Shown here: positions 1 to 10,306 of the stretch, in pieces
Numbering within the stretch: position 1 is the first letter of the stretch
Layout of the letters: each line of letters begins with the position of its first letter
Assembly: GCA_961205875.1 (NCBI GenBank)
Contig: OY540812.1
Coordinates: 33,861,098-33,925,097, forward strand
Direction: 5' to 3'
DNA: 64,000 bases
Source of the DNA: Sialis fuliginosa
Taxonomy: Eukaryota > Arthropoda > Insecta > Megaloptera > Sialidae
Translations under genes and position numbers: made by a program
The notes under the pieces: generated by a model
The model's input: only the letters and a program-made list of their open reading frames with translations
What the model was told of the DNA's origin: nothing
The model's database searches: none

Positions 1-74
1 CAGCGCTAATCAGAAATTAAGAGTCAAAATGTCTAGATTTGACTTAATTTGATGTTATTTGAGTGATATGATGC
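1..74 (+). repeat. Core element, U0 (3' 74 bp only, cut by window edge)
   Basis: It matches the last 74 bp of the complete core at 3548-3810, starting at CAGCGCTAATCAG and ending GATATGATGC just before the first TTTATG. It carries the GACTTAATTT version of a site that varies among copies. Confidence 0.95.
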
Positions 75-2729
75 ATGTTTATGTTTAAGATTATGTTTAT
101 GTTTATGTTTATGTTTATGTTTATGTTTATGTTTATGTTTATGTTTATGTTTATGTTTATGTTTATGTTTATGTTTATGTTTATGTTTATGTTTATGTTT
201 ATGTTTATGTTTATGTTTATGTTTATGTTTATGTTTATGTTTATGTTTATGTTTATGTTTATGTTTATGTTTATGTTTATGTTTATGTTTATGTTTATGT
301 TTATGTTTATGTTTATGTTTATGTTTATGTTTATGTTTATGTTTATGTTTATGTTTATGTTTATGTTTATGTTTATGTTTATGTTTATGTTTATGTTTAT
401 GTTTATGTTTGTGTTTGTGTTTATGTTTAAGTTTATGTTTATGTTTATGTTTATGTTTATGTTTATGTTTATGTTTATGTTTATGTTTATGTTTATGTTT
501 ATGTTTATGTTTATGTTTATGTTTGTGTTTATGTTTAAGTTTATGTTTATGTTTATGTTTATGTTTATGTTTATGTTTATGTTTATGTTTATGTTTATGT
601 TTAAGTTTATGTTTATGTATATGTTTATGTTTATGTTTATGTTTATGTTTATGTTTAAGTTTATGTTTATGTTAATGTTTATGTTTATGTTTATGTTTAT
701 GTTTATGTTTATGTTTATGTTTATGTTTAAATTTATATTTAAGTTTATGTTTATGTTTATGTTTAAGTTTATGTTTATGTTTATGTTTATGTTTATGTTT
801 AAGTTTATGTTTATGTTTATGTTTTTGTTTATGTTTATGTTTATGTTTATGTTTATGTTTATGTTTATGTTTATGTTTATGTTTATGTTTATGTTTATGT
901 TTATGTTTATGTTTATGTTTATGTTTATGTTTATGTTTATGTTTATGTTTATGTTTAAGTTTATGTTTATGTTTATGTTTATGTTTATGTTTATGTTTAT
1001 GTTTATGTTTATGTTTATGTTTATGTTTATGTTTATGTTTATGTTTATGTTTATGTTTATGTTTATGTTTATGTTTATGTTTATGTTTATGTTTATGTTT
1101 ATGTTTATGTTTATGTTTATGTTTATGTTTATGTTTATGTTTAAGTTTATGTTTATGTTAATGTTTATGTTTATGTTTATGTTTATGTTTATGTTTATGT
1201 TTATGTTTAAATTTATATTTAAGTTTATGTTTATGTTTATGTTTAAGTTTATGTTTATGTTTATGTTTATGTTTATGTTTAAGTTTATGTTTATGTTTAT
1301 GTTTATGTTTATGTTTATGTTTATGTTTATGTTTATGTTTATGTTTATGTTTATGTTTATGTTTATGTTTATGTTTATGTTTATGTTTATGTTTATGTTT
1401 ATGTTTATGTTTATGTTTATGTTTATGTTTATGTTTATGTTTATGTTTATGTTTATGTTTATGTTTATGTTTATGTTTATGTTAATGTTTATGTTTATGT
1501 TTATGTTTATGTTTATGTTTATATTTATGTTTATGTTTATGTTTATGTTTATGTTTATGTTTATGTTTATGTTTATGTTTATGTTTATGTTTATGTTTAT
1601 GTTTATGTTTATGTTTATGTTTATGTTTATGTTTATGTTTATGTTTATGTTTATGTTTATGTTTATGTTTATGTTTATGTTTATGTTTATGTTTATGTTT
1701 ATGTTTATGTTTATGTTTATGTTTATGTTTATGTTTATGTTTATGTTTATGTTTATGTTTATGTTTATGTTTATGTTTATGTTTATGTTTATGTTTATGT
1801 TTATGTTTATGTTTATGTTTATGTTAATGTTTATGTTTATGTTTATGTTTATGTTTATGTTTATGTTTATGTTTATGTTTATGTTTATGTTTATGTTTAT
1901 GTTTATGTTTATGTTTATGTTTATGTTTATGTTTAAGTTTATGTTTATGTATATGTTTATGTTTATGTTTATGTTTATGTTTAAGTTTATGTTTATGTTA
2001 ATGTTTATGTTTATGTTTATGTTTATGTTTATGTTTATGTTTATGTTTAAATTTATATTTAAGTTTATGTTTATGTTTATGTTTAAGTTTATGTTTATGT
2101 TTATGTTTATGTTTATGTTTAAGTTTATGTTTATGTTTATGTTTATGTTTATGTTTATGTTTATGTTTATGTTTATGTTTATGTTTATGTTTATGTTTAT
2201 GTTTATGTTTATGTTTATGTTTATGTTTATGTTTATGTTTATGTTTAAGTTTATGTTTATGTTTATGTTTATGTTTATGTTTATGTTTATGTTTATGTTT
2301 ATGTTTATTTTAAAGTTTATGTTTATGTTTAAGTTTATGTTTATGTTTATGTTTATGTTTATGTTTATGTTTAAGTTTGTGTTTATGTTTATGTTTATGT
2401 TTATGTTTATGTTTATGTTTATGTTTATGTTTATGTTTATGTTTATGTTTAAGTTTATGTTTATGTTTATGTTTATGTTTATGTTTATGTTTATGTTTAT
2501 GTTTATGTTTATGTTTATGTTTATGTTTATGTTTATGTTTATGTTTATGTTTATGTTTATGTTTATGTTTATGTTTAAGTTTATGTTTATGTATATGTTT
2601 ATGTTTATGTTTATGTTTAAGTTTATGTTTATGTTAATGTTTATGTTTATGTTTAAGTTTATGTTTATGTTTAAATTTATATTTAAGTTTATGTTTATGT
2701 TTATGTTTAACTCTATGTTTAAGTTTATG
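75..2729 (+). repeat. L-arm of U0: TTTATG tract without E box
   Basis: About 2.65 kb of TTTATG hexamers. Point variants form recurring V-blocks: GTTTGTG, TTTAAG, TTTATGTATATG, GTTAATG and the marker TTTAAATTTATATTTAAG at 726, 1206, 2046 and 2670. Those spacings (480, 840, 624) are multiples of six, so hexamer phase is kept for over 2 kb. No E box is present. The 886-codon open frame here is a Met-Phe polymer and not a gene. Confidence 0.93.
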
Positions 2730-2860
2730 TTTTAATTTATGTTTAAGTTTATGTTTAAGTTTATGTTTTATTTATGTTTAAGTAATGTTTATGTTTATGT
2801 TCAAATTTATGTTTAAATTTATGTTAAAGTTTATGTTTAAGTTTATTTAAACATAAACTT
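2730..2860 (+). repeat. P box (2730-2826) and J hairpin (2827-2860), U0
   Basis: The P box is a 97-bp segment starting TTTTAATTTATG and containing TTTTATTTATG, AAGTAATG and TTCAAATTTATG. The J hairpin has perfect 14-bp arms, AAGTTTATGTTTAA at 2827-2840 and TTAAACATAAACTT at 2847-2860, around the 6-base spacer GTTTAT. Left of J the + strand reads TTTATG, right of it AAACAT, so J is a strand-switch point. This copy is the reference for the later entries. Confidence 0.93.
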
Positions 2861-3547
2861 AATCATAAACTTAAACATAAATTTAAACATAAATTAAAAC
2901 ATAAACTTAATTATAAATTAAAACATAAACTTAAACATAAACTTAATCATAAACTTAAAGATAAACTTAATCATAATCTAAATCATAAACTTAATCATAA
3001 ACTTAATTATAAACTTAATCATAAACTTAATCATAAACTTAATCATAAACTTAATCATAAATTTAATCATAAACTTAAACATAAACTTAATCATAAACTT
3101 AATCATAAACTTAATCATAAACTTAAACATAAACTTAAAGATAAACTTAATCATAAACTTAATCATAAAATTAAACATAAACTTAATCATAAACTTAATC
3201 ATAAACTTAAACATAAACTTAATCATAACTTTAAAGATAAACTTAATCATAATCTAAATCATAAACTTAATCATAACTTTAAAGATAAACTTAATCATAA
3301 TCTAAATCATAAACTTAATCATAAACTTAATCATAAACTTAATCATAAACTTAATCATAAACTTAAACATAAACTTAAACATAAACTTAATAATAAACTT
3401 AAACATAGACTTAAACATAAACTTAATCATAAACTTAATCATAAACTTAAACATAAACATAAACATAAACATAAACATAAACATAAACATAAACATAAAC
3501 ATAAACATAAACATAAACATAAACTTAACATAAACATAAACATAAAC
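2861..3547 (+). repeat. S-arm of U0 (12-mer AAACTTAATCAT), alpha class
   Basis: A 687-bp array of the 12-mer AAACTTAATCAT mixed with AAACTTAAACAT. It ends in a pure AAACAT tract from about 3450 and the odd step CTTAACAT just before the core. Sentinel motifs CATAATCTAAATCATAAA break the array at intervals. The orphan S-arm at 26160-26846 has the same length and the same order of variants. Confidence 0.92.
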
Positions 3548-3810
3548 AACACATTTCGTCTCAATTCGATTTTGCATAGAAAAATAATTATATAAAATCT
3601 TCCTCAAGACAGATTAGATACAAATCGACTCGATTTGTATTAATTCGGTGTATTTTGTATTTATTCGTTAACAGTTGTCTTGATTCGTTTCAAACAGTCT
3701 ATTTTAACCAGTTTTTTATATCAATTCGAAAAGTTTCAGCGCTAATCAGAAATTAAGAGTCAAAATGTCTAGATTTGACTTAATTTGATGTTATTTGAGT
3801 GATATGATGC
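3548..3810 (+). repeat. Core element, U1 (263 bp, reference copy)
   Basis: Complex sequence from AACACATTTCGTC to GATATGATGC. It contains nine CpGs (3557, 3567, 3626, 3631, 3646, 3666, 3686, 3727, 3740), whereas the arrays have almost none. A perfect 23-bp palindrome (11-bp arms, one central base) lies at 3618-3640. ATTCG recurs at 3643, 3663 and 3683, exactly 20 bp apart, and again at 3564 and 3724. ATTTGA recurs at 3773, 3783 and 3793, exactly 10 bp apart. A TATA-like TTATATAA is at 3588-3595. I see no CENP-B box, Pol III A/B boxes or conserved coding frame. The role is unknown; a protein-binding or nucleosome-phasing element is inference. Confidence 0.95.
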
Positions 3811-5412
3811 ATGTTTATGTTTAAGATTATGTTTATGTTTATGTTTATGTTTATGTTTATGTTTATGTTTATGTTTATGTTTATGTTTATGTTTATGTTT
3901 ATGTTTATGTTTATGTTTATGTTTATGTTTATGTTTATGTTTATGTTTATGTTTATGTTTATGTTTATGTTTATGTTTATGTTTATGTTTATGTTTATAT
4001 TTATGTTTATGTTTATGTTTATGTTTATGTTTATGTTTATGTTTATGTTTATGTTTATGTTTATGTTTATGTTTATGTTTATGTTTATGTTTATGTTTAT
4101 GTTTATGTTTATGTTTATGTTTATGTTTATGTTTATGTTTATGTTTATGTTTATGTTTATGTTTATGTTTATGTTTATGTTTATGTTTATGTTTATGTTT
4201 ATGTTTATGTTTATGTTTATGTTTATGTTTATGTTTATGTTTATGTTTATGTTTATGTTTATGTTTATGTTTATGTTTATGTTTATGTTTATGTTTATGT
4301 TTATGTTTATGTTTATGTTTATGTTTATGTTTATGTTTATGTTTATGTTTATGTTTATGTTTATGTTTATGTTTATGTTTATGTTTATGTTTATGTTTAT
4401 GTTTATGTTTATGTTTATGTTTATGTTTATGTTTATGTTTATGTTTATGTTTATGTTTATGTTTATGTTTATGTTTATGTTTATGTTTATGTTTATGTTT
4501 ATGTTTATGTTTATGTTTATGTTTATGTTTATGTTTATGTTTATGTTTATGTTTATGTTTATGTTTATGTTTATGTTTATGTTTATGTTTATGTTTATGT
4601 TTATGTTTATGTTTATGTTTATGTTTATGTTTATGTTTATGTTTATGTTTATGTTTATGTTTAGGTTTATGTTTATGTTTATGTTTATGTTTTAATTTAT
4701 GTTTAAGTTTATGATTATGTTTATGTTTAAGCTTATGTTTAAAATTATTATTTGAGTTTATGTGTATGTTTTTTTTTATGTTAATGTTTATGTTTATGTT
4801 TATGTTTATGTTTATGTTTATGTTTATGTTTATGTTTATGTTTATGTTTGTGTTTATGTTTAAGTTAATGTTTATGTTTATGTTTATGTTTATGTTTATG
4901 TTTATGTTTATGTTTATGTTTATGTTTATGTTTAAGTTTGTGTTTATGTTTATGTTTATGTTTATGTTTATGTTTATGTTTATGTTTATGTTTATGTTTA
5001 TGTTTATGTTTATGTTTATGTTTATGTTTATGTTTATGTTTATGTTTATGTTTATGTTTATGTTTATGTTTATGTTTATGTTTATGTTTATGTTTATGTT
5101 TATGTTTATGTTTATGTTTATGTTTATGTTTATGTTTATGTTTATGTTTATGTTTATGTTTATGTTTATGTTTATGTTTATGTTTATGTTTATGTTTATG
5201 TTTATGTTTATGTTTATGTTTATGTTTATGTTTATGTTTATGTTTATGTTTATGTTTATGTTTATGTTTATGTTTATGTTTATGTTTATGTTTATGTTTA
5301 TGTTTATGTTTATGTTTATGTTTATGTTTATGTTTATGTTTATGTTTATGTTTATGTTTATGTTTATGTTTATGTTTATGTTTATGTTTATGTTTATGTT
5401 TATGTTTATGTT
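3811..5412 (+). repeat. L-arm of U1 (5' part), joined to a reverse unit at its right end
   Basis: Pure TTTATG with single TTTATA and TTTAGG variants runs to the E box at 4690. Then come a GTTAATG step, GTTTGTG at about 4848, TTTAAGTTAATG, TTTAAGTTTGTG at about 4931, and pure TTTATG from 4945 to 5412. The same variant order follows the first E box of U9. Instead of V-blocks and a P box, the array then becomes the 12-mer array of reverse unit U2. Confidence 0.92.
4690..4777 (+). repeat. E box, U1 (reference copy, 88 bp)
   Basis: A phase-breaking insert in the hexamer tract. It begins TTTTAATTTATG, then has GATTATG, AAGCTTATG, AAAATTATTATTTGAG and GTGTATG, and ends in nine T (4769-4777). It is normally preceded by a lone TTTAGG hexamer four to five repeats upstream (here about 4663). 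ATTTATGTTTA at 4695-4705 fits the yeast ARS consensus WTTTAYRTTTW, which is expected by chance in such AT-rich DNA. Confidence 0.92.
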
Positions 5413-6687
5413 TAAGTTTATGATTAAGTTTATGATTAAGTTTATGTTTAAGTCTATGTTAAAGTTTATGATTAAGTTTATGTTTAAGTTTATGTTTAAG
5501 TTTATGATTAAGTTTATGATTAAGTTTATGATTAAGTTTATGATTAAGTTTATGATTTAGATTATGATTAAGTTTATCTTTAAAGTTATGATTAAGTTTA
5601 TGTTTAAGTTTATGATTAAGTTTATGATTAAGTTTATGTTTAATTTTATGATTAAGTTTATGATTAAGTTTATCTTTAAGTTTATGTTTAAGTTTATGTT
5701 TAAGTTTATGATTAAGTTTATCTTTAAAGTTATGATTAAGTTTATGTTTAAGTTTATGATTAAGTTTATGATTAAGTTAATGTTTAATTTTATGATTAAG
5801 TTTATGATTAAGTTTATCTTTAAGTTTATGTTTAAGTTTATGATTAAGTTTATGTTTAAGTTTATGATTAAGTTTATAATTAATTTTATGATTTAGATTA
5901 TGATTAAGTTTATCTTTAAGTTTATGATTAAGTTTATGTTTAATTTTATGATTAAGTTTATGATTAAGTTTATCTTTAAGTTTATGATTAAGTTTATGTT
6001 TAAGTTTATTATTAAGTTTATGATTAAGTTTATGTTTAAGTTTATGTTTAAGTTTATGTTTAAGTTTATGATTAAGTTTATGATTAAGTTTATGATTAAG
6101 TTTATGATTTAGATTATGATTAAGTTTATCTTTAATTTTATGATTAAGTTTATGTTTAAGTTTATGATTAAGTTTATGATTAAGTTTATGTTTAATTTTA
6201 TGATTAAGTTTATGATTAAGTTTATCTTTAAGTTTATGATTAAGTTTATGTTTAAGTTTATGATTAAGTTTATGATTAAGTTTATGTTTAAGTTTATGTT
6301 TAAGTTTATGTTTAAGTTTATGTTTATATGATTAAGTTTATGTTTAAGTTTATGATGAAGTTTATGTTTAAGTTTATGTTTATGTTTTAATTTATGTTTA
6401 AGTTTATGATAAAGTTTATGTTTAAGTTTATGATTAAGTTTATGATTAATTTTATGATTAAGTTTATGTTTAAGTTTATGATTTAGTTTATGATTAAGTT
6501 TATGATTAAGTTTAGGTTTAAGTTTATGTTTAAGTTTATGATTAAATTTATGATTAAGTTTATGATTAAGTTTATGATTAAGTTTATGATTAAGTTTATA
6601 ATTAAGTTTATGATTAAGTTTATGATTTAGATTATGATTAAGTTTATCTTTAAGTTTATGATTAAGTTTATGTTTAAGTTTATGATT
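5413..6687 (-). repeat. S-arm of U2 (12-mer TTTATGATTAAG), gamma class
   Basis: On the + strand this reads TTTATGATTAAG and TTTATGTTTAAG. It carries AAGTCTATGTTAAAG near 5450, shared with U7 and, on the other strand, with U9-U13. Sentinel TTTAGATTATG motifs have TAG at 5558, 5894, 6110 and 6628. The core-proximal end is missing: 5413 is fused directly to the TTTATG tract of U1. Confidence 0.9.
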
Positions 6688-6818
6688 AAGTTTATGTTTA
6701 AATAAACTTAAACATAAACTTTAACATAAATTTAAACATAAATTTGAACATAAACATAAACATTACTTAAACATAAATAAAACATAAACTTAAACATAAA
6801 CTTAAACATAAATTAAAA
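6688..6818 (-). repeat. J hairpin (6688-6721) and P box (6722-6818), U2
   Basis: Reverse copy of the U0 element. The 14-bp arms are at 6688-6701 and 6708-6721 with spacer ATAAAC. The P box is full length (97 bp) and ends with TTAAAA at 6813-6818. Confidence 0.92.
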
Positions 6819-7902
6819 CATAAACATAAACATAGACTTAAACATAAACATAAACATAAACTTAAATATAAATTTAAACATAAACATAAACTTAAACATA
6901 AACATAAACATTAACATAAACATAAACTTAAACATAAACATAAACATAAACATAAACATATACATAAACATAAACTTAAACATAAACATAAACATAAACA
7001 TAAACATAAACATAAACATAAACATAAACATAAACATAAACATAAACATAAACATAAACATAAACATAAACATAAACATAAACATAAACTTAAACATAAA
7101 CACAAACATAAACATAAACATAAACATAAACATAAACATAAACATAAACATAAACATAAACATAAACATAAACAAAAACATAAAAAAAAACATACACATA
7201 AACTCAAATAATAATTTTAAACATAAGCTTAAACATAAACATAATCATAAACTTAAACATAAATTAAAACATAAACATAAACATAAACATAAACCTAAAC
7301 ATAAACATAAACATAAACATAAACATAAACATAAACATAAACATAAACATAAACATAAACATAAACATAAACATAAACATAAACATAAACATAAACATAA
7401 ACATAAACATAAACATAAACATAAACATAAACATAAACATAAACATAAACATAAACATAAACATAAACATAAACATAAACATAAACATAAACATAAACAT
7501 AAACATAAACATAAACATAAACATAAACATAAACATAAACATAAACATAAACATAAACATAAACATAAACATAAACATAAATATAAACATAAACATAAAC
7601 ATAAACATAAACACAAACATTAACATAAACATAAACATAAACATAAACATAAACATAAACATAAACATAAACATAAACATAAACATAAACATAAACATAA
7701 ACATAAACATAAACATAAACATAAACATAAACATAAACATAAACATAAACATAAACATAAACATAAACATAAACATAAACATAAACATAAACATAAACAT
7801 AAACATAAACATAAACATAAACATAAACATAAACATAAACATAAACATAAACATAAACATAAACATAAACATAAACATAAACATAATCTTAAACATAAAC
7901 AT
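6819..7902 (-). repeat. L-arm of U2 (CATAAA on + strand)
   Basis: V-block variants lie next to P, then the E box (7182-7269), then about 630 bp of nearly pure hexamer reaching the core. A CTTTAAAT-type marker, a TATACAT variant near 6960 and CACAAAC near 7100 and 7613 are the main variants. Confidence 0.92.
7182..7269 (-). repeat. E box, U2
   Basis: Full-length reverse copy with nine A at 7182-7190 and TTAAAA at 7264-7269. The AAGCTTATG version is present. Confidence 0.92.
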
Positions 7903-8165
7903 GCATCATATCACTCAAATAACATCAAATTAAGTCAAATCTAGACATTTTGACTCTTAATTTCTGATTAGCGCTGAAACTTTTCGAATTGATATAAAAA
8001 ACTGGTTAAAATAGACTGTTTGAAACGAATCAAGACAACTGTTAACGAATAAATACAAAATACACCGAATTAATACAAATCGAGTCGATTTGTATCTAAT
8101 CTGTCTTGAGGAAGATTTTATATAATTATTTTTCTATGCAAAATCGAATTGAGACGAAATGTGTT
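7903..8165 (-). repeat. Core element, U2
   Basis: Complete reverse-complement core with the common alleles GCATAG and GACTTAATTT. It is the first reverse core reading left to right. Confidence 0.95.
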
Positions 8166-8810
8166 GTTTATGTTTATGTTTATGTTAAGTTTATGTTTAT
8201 GTTTATGTTTATGTTTATGTTTAAGTTTATGATTAAGTTTATGATTAAGTTTATGTTTAAGTCTATGTTTAAGTTTATTATTAAGTTTATGTTTAAGTTT
8301 ATGTTTAAGTTTATGATTAAGTTTATGATTAAGTTTATGATTAAGTTTATGATTAAGTTTATGATTTAGATTATGATTAAGTTTATCTTTAAAGTTATGA
8401 TTAAGTTTATGATTTAGATTATGATTAAGTTTATCTTTAAAGTTATGATTAAGTTTATGTTTAAGTTTATGATTAAGTTTATGATTAAGTTTATGTTTAA
8501 TTTTATGATTAAGTTTATGATTAAGTTTATCTTTAAGTTTATGTTTAAGTTTATGATTAAGTTTATGATTAAGTTTATGATTAAGTTTATGTTTAAGTTT
8601 ATGATTAAATTTATGATTAAGTTTATGATTAAGTTTATGATTAAGTTTATGATTAAGTTTATAATTAAGTTTATGATTAAGTTTATGATTTAGATTATGA
8701 TTAAGTTTATCTTTAAGTTTATGATTAAGTTTATGTTTAAGTTTATGTTTTAATTTATAATTAAGTTTATGTTTTAATTTATGTTTAAATTTATGTTTAA
8801 GTTTATGATT
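8166..8810 (-). repeat. S-arm of U3, alpha class
   Basis: A 645-bp array with the core-proximal signature TATGTTAAGTTTATG, a short TTTATG tract and then 12-mers. The variant order matches U0, U5 and U8. Confidence 0.9.
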
Positions 8811-8941
8811 AAGTTTATGTTTAAATAAACTTAAACATAAACTTTAACATAAATTTAAACATAAATTTGAACATAAACATAAACATTACTTAAACATAAA
8901 TAAAACATAAACTTAAACATAAACTTAAACATAAATTAAAA
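8811..8941 (-). repeat. J hairpin (8811-8844) and P box (8845-8941), U3
   Basis: Perfect 14-bp arms with spacer ATAAAC, followed by a full 97-bp P box. Confidence 0.92.
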
Positions 8942-10043
8942 CATAAACATAAACATAGACTTAAACATAAACATAAACATAAACTTAAATATAAATTTAA
9001 ACATAAACATAAACTTAAACATAAACATAAACATTAACATAAACATAAACTTAAACATAAACATAAACATAAACATAAACATAAACATAAACATAAACAT
9101 AAACATAAACATAAACATAAACTTAAACATAAACATAAACATAAACATAAACATAAACATAAACATAAACATAAACATAAACATAAACATAAACATTAAC
9201 ATAAACATAAACACAAACTTAAACATAAACATAAACATAAACATAAACATAAACATAAACATAAACATAAACTTAAACATAAACATAAACATAAACTTAA
9301 ATATAAATTTAAACATAAACATAAACATAAACATAAACATAAACATAAACATAAACATTAACATAAACATAAACTTAAACATAAACATAAACATAAACAT
9401 AAACATAAACATAAACATATACATAAACATAAACTTAAACATAAACATAAACATAAACATAAACATAAACATAAACATAAACATAAACATAAACTTAAAC
9501 ATAAACACAAACATAAACATAAACATAAACATAAACATAAACATAAACATAAACATAAACATAAACAAAAACATAAAAAAAAACATACACATAAACTCAA
9601 ATAATAATTTTAAACATAAGCTTAAACATAAACATAATCATAAACTTAAACATAAATTAAAACATAAACATAAACATAAACATAAACCTAAACATAAACA
9701 TAAACATAAACATAAACATAAACATAAACATAAACATAAACATAAACATAAACATAAACATAAACATAAACATAAACATAAACATAAACATAAACATAAA
9801 CATAAACATAAACATAAACATAAACATAAACATAAACATAAACATAAACATAAACATAAACATAAACATAAACATAAACATAAACATAAACATAAACATA
9901 AACATAAACATAAACATAAACATAAACATAAACATAAACATAAACATAAACATAAACATAAACATAAACATAAACATAAACATAAACATAAACATAAACA
10001 TAAACATAAACATAAACATAAACATAATCTTAAACATAAACAT
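8942..10043 (-). repeat. L-arm of U3
   Basis: Two V-blocks lie between P and the E box (9575-9662), with AAATATAAATTT markers near 8986 and 9298. About 380 bp of nearly pure hexamer then runs to the core. Confidence 0.92.
9575..9662 (-). repeat. E box, U3
   Basis: Full-length reverse copy with nine A at 9575-9583. Confidence 0.92.
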
Positions 10044-10306
10044 GCATCATATCACTCAAATAACATCAAATTAAGTCAAATCTAGACATTTTGACTCTTA
10101 ATTTCTGATTAGCGCTGAAACTTTTCGAATTGATATAAAAAACTGGTTAAAATAGACTGTTTGAAACGAATCAAGACAACTGTTAACGAATAAATACAAA
10201 ATACACCGAATTAATACAAATCGAGTCGATTTGTATCTAATCTGTCTTGAGGAAGATTTTATATAATTATTTTTCTATGCAAAATCGAATTGAGACGAAA
10301 TGTGTT
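10044..10306 (-). repeat. Core element, U3
   Basis: Complete core with the common alleles GCATAG and GACTTAATTT. Confidence 0.95.

Noticed and set aside
75..2735. An 886-codon open frame and dozens of similar long frames
   Set aside because: Repeated TTTATG has no stop in any + frame or in two - frames, giving Met-Phe, Leu-Cys, Tyr-Val, His-Lys and Ile-Asn polymers. There is no codon bias, domain or start context; length follows tract length.
3588..3597. TATA box in the core
   Set aside because: TTATATAA is self-complementary and expected in AT-rich DNA. With no transcript evidence I do not list it as a promoter.
3302..3607. Recurring frame starting MRKILYNYFSMQ inside the core, present at nearly every unit
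   Set aside because: About 27 residues come from the core and the rest is hexamer nonsense. It recurs because the core recurs. The second Met is changed to Leu in U15 and U16 and the tail length varies freely, so nothing points to protein selection.
3548..3810. Core as a transposable element, tRNA-derived SINE or CENP-B box carrier
   Set aside because: No terminal inverted repeats or target-site duplications at the core edges, no A/B-box pair, no poly-A tail, and no match to the CENP-B box pattern that I could find by eye.
4769..4777. Poly-T run of the E box as a Pol III terminator
   Set aside because: There is no upstream Pol III gene structure; the T-run is simply part of a repeated module.
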